Shown in pieces: positions 27,801 through 39,890 of a DNA stretch of 64,000 bases (its first letter is position 1; every line of letters begins with the position of its first letter). The stretch is taken from contig NC_084773.1 of assembly GCF_028858725.1 (NCBI RefSeq), forward strand, positions 22,018,850-22,082,849, given 5' to 3'. Under the pieces are notes generated by a model. It was given only the letters and a program-made list of their open reading frames with translations, was not told where the DNA came from and made no database searches. A program made the translations under genes and the position numbers. Source of the DNA: Colius striatus. Its lineage: Eukaryota; Chordata; Aves; Coliiformes; Coliidae.

Positions 27801-29131
27801 ATCCAGGCACACTTCATTCCAACCTTACCAGCACTATTTGAGGTTAAAATCCCATGGGAAAAAATTAATTATAAATGACTTAATCTTTGCCTTTTTTATT
27901 TATGTGTGTGTGAGTATCCTCTTCACTAATCTATCTCAAAGTAAACTTGCCTGTCAGTTAGCAGGTAGATGCTTGTAGGTTAGAAGGTTATCTGAGCAAA
28001 TCCCAGTACTTAAGCCTCACTTCTGTAGCAGAAGAGGAAGGAAAACCAGTACCAAAGAGCATGCAACAAGAAGTGGCAAAGCTGTTGCCCAAAGTCTCCT
28101 GAAAAGCAGTGCTTTCTTAAAGAGGTTACAGAGGAGAGAGCCTGACACCCTCACTTGCATTTTTCTCTGAAAAGCCTTCTATACTGCTCATAGCATTTCC
28201 ATATTGCAAGAGCAAACTTTTGATTTCACTTCTCACTGCAGATATTTAGATGCCCAGCCAGTTTGCTACTACTCCAGAAAGAATCAGAGCACCACAGAAC
28301 CACAGAGCAGCAACCAGTGCCGCTGAGCCAGCTTGTGTCCAAAGGCAGTTGGCAACGCACACGCAGCCCAGCAGAGCAAGCACTGCAGGTCCAGCAGAGA
28401 TGTGTGTTACCAGTGATCTGAGTGTTGGGAGAGGAAAAGCGACAGGAAGTTTAAAACAAGACAGAATTCTCTGATCTTAGTCATTCAGGAAACCCCAGAA
28501 GCAACAATCAGACTCTAAAATCAGATCCAAAGGTCAGAAAATCTGAACTAGGGTCCAGTTACATCCAGAACGTCCTTCTCCAAAACTGGCCTGGCAGTGT
28601 TGCCAAGTACTAGAAACATTTGTGAATGTGAAGCGATAATAGAGTTTTACCTTGGATTTAGACTTCTATCTGATCAGCTGTAGGAGCTGGAAGAAAGAAA
28701 TCTCTGCCACATGCCAGGGCCTGGGGATATATTCATATGGGGAATAAGAACAAACATTTTGCTGTATGAGATGTTCTCCTGCACAAACAATCTGATTTAT
28801 CACGGCCAATAACCTGATCCAGTATCAGGAATTCTGCAGTCTCATTCCAGGAGCCGGCTTTTCTGGCTGGAACATTCTTCTTTTTGTATAAAATCACTCC
28901 TCAAGGACACAACTTGGAGTCTACCCAACAAGTTACATGAAAGAACTCTGCTCCAAAGCTTTGGAAAGCAACATCAGGACACACTGTATTTAACAGACAC
29001 ATAAAATACTGGTTCCTTGTAAAAACAGAGTAAAGATAATTAATCATGGAAGCAGTTTAACTTGCACATGAAGGATTCTCTGCCAGTTAGAGGGTTTATG
29101 CAAAGGTCATTTTTTCAAAACTATGCTATGG

Positions 29132-29636
29132 GCAAAGGGGAGATGCAGGCTGGCTGCAGGAATTGTGCAGTGAAGCAAAGGGGAGATGCAGGCTGGCTGC
29201 AGGAATTGTGCAGTGAAGCAAAGGGGAGATGCAGGCTGGCTGCAGGAATTGTGCAGTGAAGCAAAGGGGAGATGCAGGCTGGCTGCAGGAATTGTGCAGT
29301 GAAGCAAAGGGGAGATGCAGGCTGGCTGCAGGAATTGTGCAGTGAAGCAAAGGGGAGATGCAGGCTGGCTGCAGGAATTGTGCAGTGAAGCAAAGGGGAG
29401 ATGCAGGCTGGCTGCAGGAATTGTGCAGTGAAGCAAAGGGGAGATGCAGGCTGGCTGCAGGAATTATGCAGTGAAGCAAAGGGGAGATGCAGGCTGGCTG
29501 CAGGAATTGTGCAGTGAAGCAAGGGGGAGATGCAGGCTGGCTGCAGGAATTGTGCAGTGAAGCAAAGGGGAGATGCAGGCTGGCTGCAGGAATTTTGCAG
29601 TGAAGCAAGGGGGAGATGCAGGCTGGCTGCAGTGAA
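29132..29636. repeat. 43-bp minisatellite, about 11.7 copies
   Basis: A 43-bp unit beginning GCAAAGGGGAGATGCAGGCT and ending GTGCAGTGAA repeats head to tail about 11.7 times with very few differences. Variants include GCAAGGGGG in three units, and ATTATGC or ATTTTGC in place of ATTGTGC. The near identity suggests recent amplification or gene-conversion homogenisation. Because 43 is not a multiple of 3, a reading frame cycles through all three phases of the unit, and several overlapping frames stay open on the minus strand. These are not genes. Confidence 0.97.
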
Positions 29637-32600
29637 TCTTCATGTAACAGCCTACCCAGAACCTAACCAGAAGTCACAAAAATGGCTCTGTCTGTAAAAT
29701 CAAACTTCACAGAATTTTACATTGTTTTTAACATCATATGCCAAACCCTTACATCTATAGATTAACATCTCATCTGAGTAGTGAAGGCATTTGATTTTTG
29801 CTTAAAAGATCCCACACAATTCTCATTCACAGTGTCACTAAGAATCCCAATAAAACTAAATGGGAAAGGAACCCAACCTGTAAGAACACAAGCTGGAAGA
29901 ACCTGCTCTTTTGCATCCCCACCTTGCATTGCCCTCCCAGCATCAGGCTAGGTCAAAGCTCACTTTCCAGATAGCCAGCAGGAGCCCCAGATGATTGGGT
30001 GAGGAGCATGCTGTGCCAGTTGCTGACATCAGTAATGGACCAGAGTAGGTGTTGCTTTGAAACAATGAAGAGCCTAGCCCACACTACCTATCTAATAGCT
30101 TCAAACTGTTAAAGCATAATTCCATTTTTAAAACCACCCTCTGGAGCCAGGAGCCAGCCCTTGGAGACATCATATATTGCTTCAAGAGAACTGATTTGAA
30201 GCCACTGACCATCTCCTCTTTATTTCTGAAATCATCTCGAGGCCACGCTTACAAGTCCTCAGAGGTAGATTTGGTAGTACTGGAAATCAAACTCACCTTT
30301 TCCAAGTCCTTCCAAATTCTTGTGTGTGTTGAAGACTGAGCCCATAAACCAACCAGTAGAGCAGCTCAGATCCTTCCCTGGGTCAAGGTGAGAGGGCACG
30401 CCTGCTGCCTGCCGTAGGAAGAAAGGAAGAACTGGTAGGAAGCCAAACACATTTATCATTAACTTTTAGGAAAAGAAATCTACTAAATTACATCTGAATC
30501 CACTGACCAAACCCCATTTCATTTCTGAAATTTCTTCCCTAACATTGTTTTGCTTTCCATTCCCAATCAAACAAGCCTGAGCCAATTAACTCCAGTCCTA
30601 CTACCAACTAATTTTCCCTAAGGGAAGTAGGAAGTATCCTTCCTCCTGCCAAAGCTGAATTCATCTCAGTGCGCTCTTCACCTGCTAATCATCAGATCTT
30701 TCCTGATGAATAAGTGGAGCAATTATCATCTGATGGCTGTTACATTAGCTTAATTTCTGAGTCTCAGCAGAGCTGAGAATAAACAGCTCTCTGAGCACAG
30801 GAGAGTGCAGATCCCAGGGATGGGTGTTCCTACAGACCCCTGAGGTGTGAGGTCCCTGTAGGGGCCTGGGGATGGATGTCCCTGCAGTGCATACCTCAGG
30901 GCACACCTCTCCTGGGGCAGGGATTCAGACCCACCAGGGTTTCACATAAAGCTCTGTGAGAGCATGAGCTCAATTGAACACTTCAGGTGTCGTCCAATGG
31001 AGCAGTCAGTGATTTGCTTCTAGCTTCACACTACACAGGAAGGTGGGACATGTGGAAATCATAGACATTTACAGGACAGACCCACAGCTGCTCTCCCTAA
31101 ACTCCAGCCATGGGTGGGCACAGCGGGATTTGCGGAGTTTTATCAGGGTGTCTGGCATCTCCAGCGACTCAGGGTTCCAGCACGGGGAAGTTGCTGCTGC
31201 AGTTCCAACACCTTTCACTCTCTTTCCCGCTGGTAATTTATTTATTTACCGCAGCATTCGCATGCCTCAGAGTTTCACCGAATTTCTCACAACCCTTGAG
31301 GCAGAGGTGTGCTGTCTGAGAGGTAGAGCACTGGATAGAGGCCACACCATTTAGAGGCTAGACTCCTAGTCCTGACTGGCTTGACCAGTCTGACATTTTA
31401 AACACGTCTTTCATATTTTCTAGTATGAACTTCTCTCTTTATCACTCATCTGACCTTCAGAGCAGCTGTGCAACCACCCACAGGGGTTGCTAACTGTCAC
31501 TTATTTGTTCATGTGCAAAGTCTCCTGGGGACAGGAAAGGTGGGACAGTCCCCTTGTTAACAAAATAGCCCCAGTAGTAAGGGTTTCCCATACAATTTCT
31601 CACTTTAAGGTGTTAAGCATTTGTCTTGGCTTATCACCTGCTAGCGCCAGTTCACACCTCTTCTGACTAAGGCACAGGGCTCACCAGCCAGCCAATACTA
31701 ATTCTCCCCACCCAGTAACCATCAAGTTGGCAGTTGGCTTCTTGTCTGATCTCTGGGTTTCAAAATAGCATCACTTTGTATTTCAGCTGCAGATTCCCAA
31801 ACACTATGTTGTCTCTCACACAGATGGAAACAGTCAAACTTGAGACAGGTCTGCACTGTGCACCACAGGCACAGGCACGGAGCTGTGTGCAGGATGCTCT
31901 GCTCTGCATTGGCCAGCAAACCATGCACCATGCACCCTGCATCTGCAGAAACACTGTCAGAAGGGTGTAGTGTCACAGGCTGCTGCAGCACTCACTGGGG
32001 CACAAGGTGTGAGGACACAAGTTTGCTCAGCCACTGTCACATCTCATGCCATGGCGCTGTCACTGTGCTGAGAGGTGGGTGCCAGCCATGGTTCAGAAGG
32101 AGATTCAAACATGCTTCAGTGGTTATCTCTGCTTTAGCTTATTTTTAAGTTATCATCAAAGAAGCTGTTCCACAGAAACTTTCTCCAGTATGTTTATGAC
32201 CTGAATTCTGTGGCTTTAATTTTATATTTTCAGACTTAAATGACAAGTTAAAAATAAACCAATGGAATCAAACCCACACCTTCCCTGAGACACACTCACA
32301 CACATGCTCCTCATGTGGAAGCAAAGTGATGCCTCGGGAGGTTTAATGGCAAGAGCAGTGCTTCTGGCATCCCGCTGGTTATTAAAATGTCACGGCAGAA
32401 CGAGGACATACGTAGGAAAACAAACAGCACCGATGCCAGTATGTGCTACAACTGGGGAAGAACAAGCTGTGGAGACAAGTTGTGTTTACATTTATAAACC
32501 CAGTGCTGGGAAAAGGTAACGGCTACGGGATCTGAAGGCGAGGAGAGGCAGGAACGCAGTGTCTCTACAGCTTCACATCATTCACACTTTGTCATGCTGA

Positions 32601-32819
32601 CGCAGCCGTGGCCATGGGAGATATTTCGGGTGGCCTGTCTTCCTCTCTCTGCCTCTGATGAAACATTTCGCAGCTTTTTATTTAAAGATCAGTTCTAGCG
32701 CTGGACACAGGCCAAAGGCACTCACCAGGAGATCACGGGAGCGCAGTACTTGTTGTAACAAGGAAAAGGGAACGGCCGCCCATGGTTTGCCACCCAGAGG
32801 CAAAGGAAGGCCGCTAGGT

Positions 32820-33560
32820 CGCGGCTCAGCCGCTGGTGCGTGTCTGGCAGGGCCCAAGCCCGGGGCGGCAACGGGAGCTGGCTGCCGGGGGCCGCAGGGC
32901 GCTGCGGGCCGTGCCCTGCGCCGGGCCCCGCTGCTGCCGCTGCCCCAGCACAGCTCCGCGCGGCGTTACGCGGGGCCGGGCAGCCGTGTGCGGGGCCTCG
33001 CCGGCCCTTCCTCGCTCCCCGCGGCCCGGCACAGCCGCCCGCTCGCGGCCATCGGGACCGGGACGCGCCCGCACCGCCCGCGGACCAGCGCCCGCACCGC
33101 CCGCACCGCCCGCACCGCCCGGGGACCAGCGCCCGCACCGCCCGCACAGCCCGCGCCGCCCGCACAGCCCGCACAGCAGCGCCCGCGCCGGGCCCCTGGC
33201 GGGCAGCAGGGGGCGCTGCGGGCCCGGCCGCCGCTGGGGCGCGGAAGCGGAAGCGGCGGCGCGTGGTGCCGGCCATGGCGGAGGCGGCGGGCGGCGGGGG
33301 CCCCGGCCCCGGCGCGGAGCTCGCGGCCGTCATCGGCGCCACCGTGCCCACCGGCTTCGAGCTGACGGCGGCCGAGGAGGTGCAGGAGAAGCTGGGCTCG
33401 GCCTCCAGGATCAGCCGGGACCGCGGGAAGATCTACTTCGAGGTCCCGGCCGACAGCCTGGCGCAGGTCCGCGCCCCGCAGTGTCTGCGCCAGTCGGGTG
33501 CCCCGGTGGCCACGCTGCGAGCGCGCTAGTGGCGGGTCTGGTGCCGAGCGCAGGATCCCG
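32820..33560 (+). promoter_or_regulatory. THUMPD3: THUMPD3 CpG-island promoter with tandem ETS motifs
   Basis: A dense CpG island surrounds the THUMPD3 start codon. Just upstream of the ATG, two CGGAAG motifs lie back to back (33242-33247 and 33248-33253), the pattern bound by ETS factors such as GABPA in housekeeping promoters. Between about 33064 and 33195 there is a degenerate tandem array based on CCGCCCGCA. No TATA box is visible. Direct motif reading is certain; factor binding is inferred. Confidence 0.75.
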
Positions 33561-36500
33561 GCCTGTCAGGAGCGGAAGGCTTCCCTTGTAAAGATGTTAG
33601 TTATGAAAAACGCTGCGAAACAGCTCCGGCTGCCGCGCGCTGGAGCCGCCGCCGGGTGAATTTTGTGCTTGTAAGGGTAGAGGAAGCCGGGAAGCCCCGG
33701 GCAGCGCCAGGAAGCCTTCCTCTGGCTGTACACCTGAGGTGACACCCTCGTGTGAAAACGTGGTCTCTGAAATCCGGGTGCAAAGGGACAAAATCCGGAC
33801 TCTAGTATAAACGCAGTCCCCAGGCACTGGTGGTTAGTAACGGGCCACCCTGTTTCTCATCTCTTCTAGGTCCATCGCCTAAGGTCAGTGGATAATTTGT
33901 TTGTTGTTGTTCAGGAGTTCAAGGACTACCAGTTTAAAGAAAACAAGGTGAGTTACTCCACATTTTAAAATCGGTTCTGGGTTTGGAGTGGTGGTTTTGA
34001 TTTAAGACTAGTTTCAGAAAACACTCTGTTCCAGTGATCAAAAATGGCACAACGAGCTGTAAGCTTTGTTTAAATGTGTGGGGGGTTACACATCTAGGAA
34101 ACTAACTTGAGAGGCATAAAGAAGGGATAGCTCTAAAAGGGATGGAATGACTTCAAAGCATAACTCTTTTGTCTTTTAAAGGAAGATGCTCTAAAGGATT
34201 TGGAAGATTTGGTTAAAAAGCTGCCTTGGACCAATCCATTGAAAGTTTGGGAGCTGAACAACAGTTTGAAAAAGAGAAAGACAAAACGCAAGAAACAGAA
34301 TCTGCCAAGTACTGCAAGCAAAGAGAAGCTGAATGATGACAGGGACGAAGGAACAGATCAAAAAGATGATGTTGAACAGGAGGACTGTGCCCAAAACGCT
34401 GCCAGTGTGGAACCTGCTATTGGGCAGGATACAGAAGAGGCACAAGGAGGGGCTTCCCAAAACGGGGAGGAGGATAATGAACAGTCAGATGCTAAAGATG
34501 ACTTGCAGGCGGGTTGTGGGAGTGAGAGCCAGGCCAGTGACAGTCAGGCAGGGGAAGGAGAGGCGAAGGTGTTGAAGTTCCGTGTGACGTGCAACAGAGC
34601 AGGGGACAAGCACAGCTTCACCTCAAACGAGGCTGCCAGAGACTTCGGTGGAGCTGTGCAGGAGCATTTCCAGTGGAAAGCTGACATGACTAACTTTGAC
34701 GTAGAGGTATAGTGCTGTGCCTTGGAAATACCTACATGTCCATTGTAAAAATTCTTAGTTCTTAATTCTGATGCTTAAAGATCTCCAAATGCCTTCAAAA
34801 GATGACTCGAGCTAAAAACTGGTCATGCTGGAACCACGAGCTCCTCAGAAGCATTCCCTTCACTGTCACGTGTGCATCCTCAGATCCCACCACTTGCTGG
34901 TGCTCTGGCTACCCATAATAATCATCTCTTGTGACCTTCTCTTCCTCATGTCCCTTTCCTGCTCTGCAAATACTCTTGTCTTCTCAGCTGGTGCAGCTGA
35001 GACAGTGCTCAAAAGCTTTCCCCTCTCCCTCAACCACTAAGCATTGTCTCCTCCTGCCACATTTGATCTTGTTCATTTTTATAATAGTCACCTTCTGCTT
35101 TACCTTCACCCTTGCTAAATCTTTCCCTCATCCATTGTTTCACATCAGTGTAAATTAACAGAAGATATTCCGTACAGAAGCTGTAGTTTTATGGCTGAAG
35201 GGGACAAAAAGGGGTAACATTAAGTCTCTGGTGTTTATTTCTTACCGTAGGGAAAGCAGAGGTTTGGAAAGGACAACTCAGGGCTGTGGCCCCTCAGTGG
35301 TGTGAGACCACTGCTTTTGAGGGGCAGAAAAGCTTGCCTTTCCTTGCAGGTCTATAAGGGCTGGCACAATGTCCTGTAGCAGCATTGTCACCCCCCAAAT
35401 TCGTATGGTGGAGAGGACCAGCAATAGGATTTGTATTGCTGCTTTGCAAATGCTGCACTGTGACTTGCAGAACTTGCCTGATTTCTCCCCCATCCTTGTA
35501 AAACAAAGCTTCTAAAAAGCCAGTGTGATGGTTATAGCGCTTTGTGAAGCTCTGTGTAACAGACTGAGTGAGAAGATGCGTGAATGCTCTCCTGAATTTT
35601 GCCTGTTGTCACCACTGAAACATGCGTTGCTTTCCTTCCAAGAACGCTCTTTCATACATAGTTTCTGTTTTTTTATTGCCATCCAAGATTCTCATTAATA
35701 TTTACCAGGTGTACCTTTGAAAACTTCTGTTCCTCCTGAAATTTAGGTCAAGTTTATTCTTTAGGTTCTTCTGAATATTCACAACAGTGAAGTAGTTGTG
35801 GGCATTGCCTTAACCGAAGAGAGCCTCCACAGAAGAAATATTACACATTTTGGACCCACCACTCTTCGTTCAACTCTTGCTTATGGCATGCTTCGGTGAG
35901 TGTCATTGCATGGTTTTGTATTATTCTCGGGTAACTAGGTCATTTTGTTTCAGAACTTGGATCCTTTAACTCCTGCTGCTTCCACAAGAGCCATTTCTGA
36001 TAATTCTTGAGGACAAAACTGAAAAGGCATGTTAGGTGGAACTGTGCTCTGTGACTAACAGTGGGTGCTTTGCACAGTAGGGTTGCTGTGTGAGCCAGTT
36101 TTCAAAGTACTGTGTGACATTCTGTAAGGTACTTCACTGTATTGCTGCTTGTAACATGCTGGTTAACGACTGGGAAAAGTAATGACATGGAAGTTGTTTT
36201 GTTAGAAGGGTAGAATCAGAGTGATTAAGGTGGTTGTCTTCCTTCCTTACAGCAATTAACGGGTTTAGGACTTTTCTCACCGTGTCTTTTTTCTGTTCCT
36301 CAGGCTCTGTGATCCACAGCCAACAGATATCATAGTTGATCCCATGTGTGGTACAGGTGCAATACCAATAGAGGTGATTCTTTATTTTTTAACTTGATAA
36401 AACTTGACCATAGCTGCAGCTGAATAACTCGCTTAAGTTTTCTGGGTAATGACTGAAGAGCCAACTCCTCGTTTGCTTTGGTGGCTTTTTTTATACTAAG

Positions 36501-37721
36501 CAATGTTGCTGTAATCTTGCTTATGATCAATATTTTGCCCTAGGGAGCTACAGAATGGCCTAGCTGCTACCATATTGCTGGTGATAACAACCCACAAGCT
36601 GTAAAGAGAGCAGCAAACAACATCTCTTCTTTACTAAGGAAGAATGAGAATAAGGAAAGGTGAGAAGAGTACAAGTGATTTCCTTTTCCTGGAGAACTGT
36701 ATGTAAAAAAATCTGGTTTGCATTGATGCACTTGACTGTCTTGTTTGTGTTTTCCCGTTTATTCTTTTGCTGATATTACAGACCTCCTCAGCTTAAAAAT
36801 ATTCTCGGTAAGCCACGTGTGAAGTAAAATTCTTTGCACTTGCAGCAGCAGCTCCCTGGGCATACCCTTAGACATCATTCAGTGGGACATTTGCAACCTC
36901 CCTCTGCGGACGGGTTCCGTGGACATCGTTGTGTCAGACATGCCGTTTGGGAAGAGGTGAGGGGTGACGGGGGAAGTTCGGGTGCTTCCCTGCCGCGACT
37001 GCACGTGCTGGTCCGGCAGGGGTAGGGGCTTCTCTGGCCAGTTACTTAACTGGGCTTAGTTACAAAGTATCGATGTCCATTGTAAAAATGCAGGTTGAAG
37101 TTAATAGTAAGTGTGGTCCTGAATGCCCTCATCCATCTCTGAAAGAGCAAGTGGAGTGAACTGTTTTCCAGCAGTCACAAAGGGGATCCTAATTTGTTTT
37201 GCAGGATAGGGTCAAAGAAGAAGAACTGGGATCTCTATCCAGCCTGCCTTATGGAGATGGGCCGGATCTGCACACCGGGGACGGGCAGGGCTGTGCTGCT
37301 CACGCAGGACAAGAAGTGCTTTGCCAAGGTATGTTCTCTGAGAGAAAATCAAACCTCTTTACATGTGAAAATGTATTGAGGAAAAATAATAAGCTGGCTT
37401 AATTACAGAAGATGATGTATTTTTAGAGCAATAACTAGTAACATTTATGAACACAGTGTTTGGCCTGAGCAGTCATTTGATGTTGTCAGATGTGATTTAG
37501 AATAATTTAACATACCTTCTAAAGCAAACTTACCTGTATTATGGTATCTTGAAGCCGCCTGCACCCTGTGGCTGTTTTTTGGGTTGTAGGCCTTGTCACG
37601 GATGGGGCACATCTGGCGCAAGGCTCAGACCGTGTGGGTGAACGTGGGCGGCCTTCACGCTGCAGTGTATCTGCTGAAACGCACCTGGGAAAGAGCAGAA
37701 GAAAAAAGATCATTCTGGTAA
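33275..37721 (+). CDS. THUMPD3: tRNA (guanine-N2)-methyltransferase THUMPD3, complete, 9 coding exons, 492 aa
   Basis: Exons: 33275-33466, 33870-33947, 34182-34706, 35765-35895, 36304-36373, 36544-36659, 36846-36956, 37205-37328, 37590-37721. All introns are GT-AG and the phases join without gaps. The protein closely follows human THUMPD3 (507 aa, from memory): GATVPTGFE and RISRDRGKIYF near the N-terminus, a low-complexity acidic/lysine-rich linker, and a THUMP domain at about residues 215-290. A Rossmann methyltransferase follows, with SAM-binding motif DPMCGTGAIPIEG (about 321-333) and catalytic motif DMPFGKR (about 402-408; human has DLPFG). Family knowledge: with TRMT112 it makes N2-methylguanosine at positions 6 and 7 of tRNAs. 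The linker in exon 3 diverges most. The start ATG has G at -3 and G at +4. Confidence 0.95.
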
Positions 37722-39890
37722 CTTGCGTGGAAGGACACAAGAGACAGCTGCAGAGTCTGTTGAATAGCAACCTGGTAAAGCAGGCACCCCAGAGCAAAGG
37801 TCTGTCTGTTCCCGAGGAAGAGCACCAAACGCACGATGTAGAAACTGTGTAACACAGATATTAAACCAGGGGTCAGCTTGACAGCTACCAGTTGTACTAT
37901 GTGTTCTGAAACCTTGTTATTTAAATCACCTCTTTCCTCTTCGGCACCCAAGCTGAAATTCAGCAGTGGAGTTAGTAATACTTTCATTTGTCCGAGTCTT
38001 CTCTATCATGCCAATTGTGTTTTTCAGTTAAATGTTTCATGCTTCTGCTTACAGTAGAAAACATGTTGAGGCAGCTTTGGAGGTAACTGAATTTATTTCC
38101 GAAGTGTAGAAATCATACGTCTATCTTAAAATGACTAACAGGAGTCCTGTCATCCTGAAGGGTTTAGAGGTAGTATCCCTAATGTAGTACTTGTCCAAAT
38201 TGAAGGTTTGCAATTCACACCAGTGCCCATCTGTAATAAGGTAATAAACCAGCATCTACATTTTATGCTCTGATAGGCAAGTGCCAGTTAGCAAATGGTA
38301 TGCTGATGCTGCCATTTTTCTTACCCGTTACCTCAGCTTTGTGCTAATTATTAGTTAGTGTCTAATCCACATTTTAATGTTCCACTGCCATGAGTGAGGT
38401 GGGTAACGCACACAGCCTTAGCAAACTCTCTAGTTACTAGTGAGAAGAGATACTGAAAGCAATTCTATTTCAAAGTTCATGTTTTCACAGTCTACCATAG
38501 ACACATGAAGGTGGCAGTATGTTTAAATGTATTGGGTGATGTAACTGCTGTAGTTATGCCACAGTATTTACAAAAACATATTACCTACTGAATAACTTCA
38601 GATGCAAATATTTTCCTTATGTAAATGTACCCTGATTTCTCAGGCCGCTGACTCTGCTCCTCAGAAGCTGGAAACACTAATTACCAGTTTGCCATGTTCA
38701 TTCCAGTGTATTCATGCTAAGTGTGTGTGTTTAGAGGTGAACTAACAAGTATTAAAGTTTTAGAAGTTTTGCATAGGAGATAAGTCTTAGTTGTGTTCTT
38801 TTCCTAGTCAGAGTCCAGTTAAGGATAATGCAGGCCCTTATTTGCTACACAGCTGTCTTTCTGCATAAAATGGCAACACTTTTCTTTCCCCACTGCATGG
38901 TTTTTATGACAGTGTTGAGGTGATAGTTTTTGCATGAAGTGGCTCTAAATACTCCCACTGTAGGGAACCCTACAACTGAACCTGGGTATGTTACATTCAT
39001 AAAATGAATTAACATCGGGGTGGTTTCTTACTCTTAGTTTTGTTGTGTTTTTAAAGGAAAGCCAAGCACAGTTACATTTTAAGACCTTACAGAGTACATT
39101 CTGAAGTCTGGGGGGAGTTTGAGTTAATTGGAATGTAAGTAAAACGCCAGTCATCCCTTTTGGCCTGAAAGGTAGTAGGGGTTTTTTTTGTTTTTAAAAT
39201 GACAGCTAACATGAAACAGATTCAAATCAGATGGATGTGACTTGGCAAACTCAGCTTTCACTAACGTTACAGGAAGTAAGATTATTGACAGCTGCAGAGA
39301 ATTTGTGTTTGGTTTTCAGTACTTGTCACACTAAAATGTACAGCCTCACATAATTATGTCACATTTCAGAGGAGATGCTAAGTTTAAAATCATAAAGCAT
39401 GGAGGAATGGGCAGATATACAGTGATATATCTGCTCTCACAGCTGTACATCTGTGCTCAGAGTTGTACAATTTAAAGCAGTTTCTCTTAAAGATTGCACT
39501 TTTATGGAAGATCGGTACCGGCACCAAGGAATAACAGCTTTTTTCACTTAAGACCACCAGGCTCGTTGTCTGTGCTGTGTAACCCCCAGTGCTGCGCAGT
39601 CCCTTATGGCATCAGCAAGGATCTGCAATGTGTGCTCCTTCCATGGGGGGCAATTACCGGTTTCCTCCCACAGAAGGCAAGGGGAGGAGTGACTTCCTTT
39701 GAAGGACAGCGAGGGAGCCTCTCCTGCAGCTCTCAGGCATCCAGCTGTACTGGAAAGAACTGGGACTGCCACATGAGGGCTTCTTGGGTGTCCTTCTCTG
39801 TGGCTCACAGGTGGTTAGAGCGATAGCGCAGGAATTACAAAGACACACCTCATCTGAGTCTTGTTGCAGAACGTGAAGTATCCTAAAACG
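37722..39890. other. THUMPD3 3' UTR and short intergenic gap before VHL
   Basis: About 2.2 kb of AT-rich sequence follow the THUMPD3 stop. Candidate polyadenylation hexamers are ATTAAA at 37860-37865 and AATAAA at 38243-38248. I see no further gene or repeat before the VHL CpG island. Confidence 0.6.

Larger units (their letters stand above)
10000..32800. other. Intergenic region between SRGAP3 and THUMPD3
   Basis: About 23 kb separate the divergent SRGAP3 and THUMPD3 promoters. Apart from CR1 pieces, a pentanucleotide array and a 43-bp minisatellite (listed separately), I see no exon with convincing splice borders, no tRNA or small nuclear RNA and no recognisable protein fragment. The open frames are short and change frame without conserved-looking content. 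Enhancers or long non-coding RNA exons could be present, but sequence reading alone cannot show them. Confidence 0.6.

Noticed and set aside
29107-29608. Three overlapping minus-strand frames with an LHNSCSQPASPLCFT-like repeat
   Set aside because: They are one 43-bp satellite read in shifted frames; no start context, no splice sites, no known family.
29132-29636. CRISPR-like array
   Set aside because: Units are contiguous with no unique spacers, and the genome is vertebrate.
10000-32800. tRNA, snRNA or microRNA genes in the large intergenic region
   Set aside because: I looked for tRNA A/B boxes and familiar small RNA motifs and found none convincing. A covariance-model search would be decisive.
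32658-33591. Long plus- and minus-strand frames around the THUMPD3 promoter
   Set aside because: They are CpG-island shadows. The real coding sequence begins at 33275 and leaves the frame at the donor after 33466.
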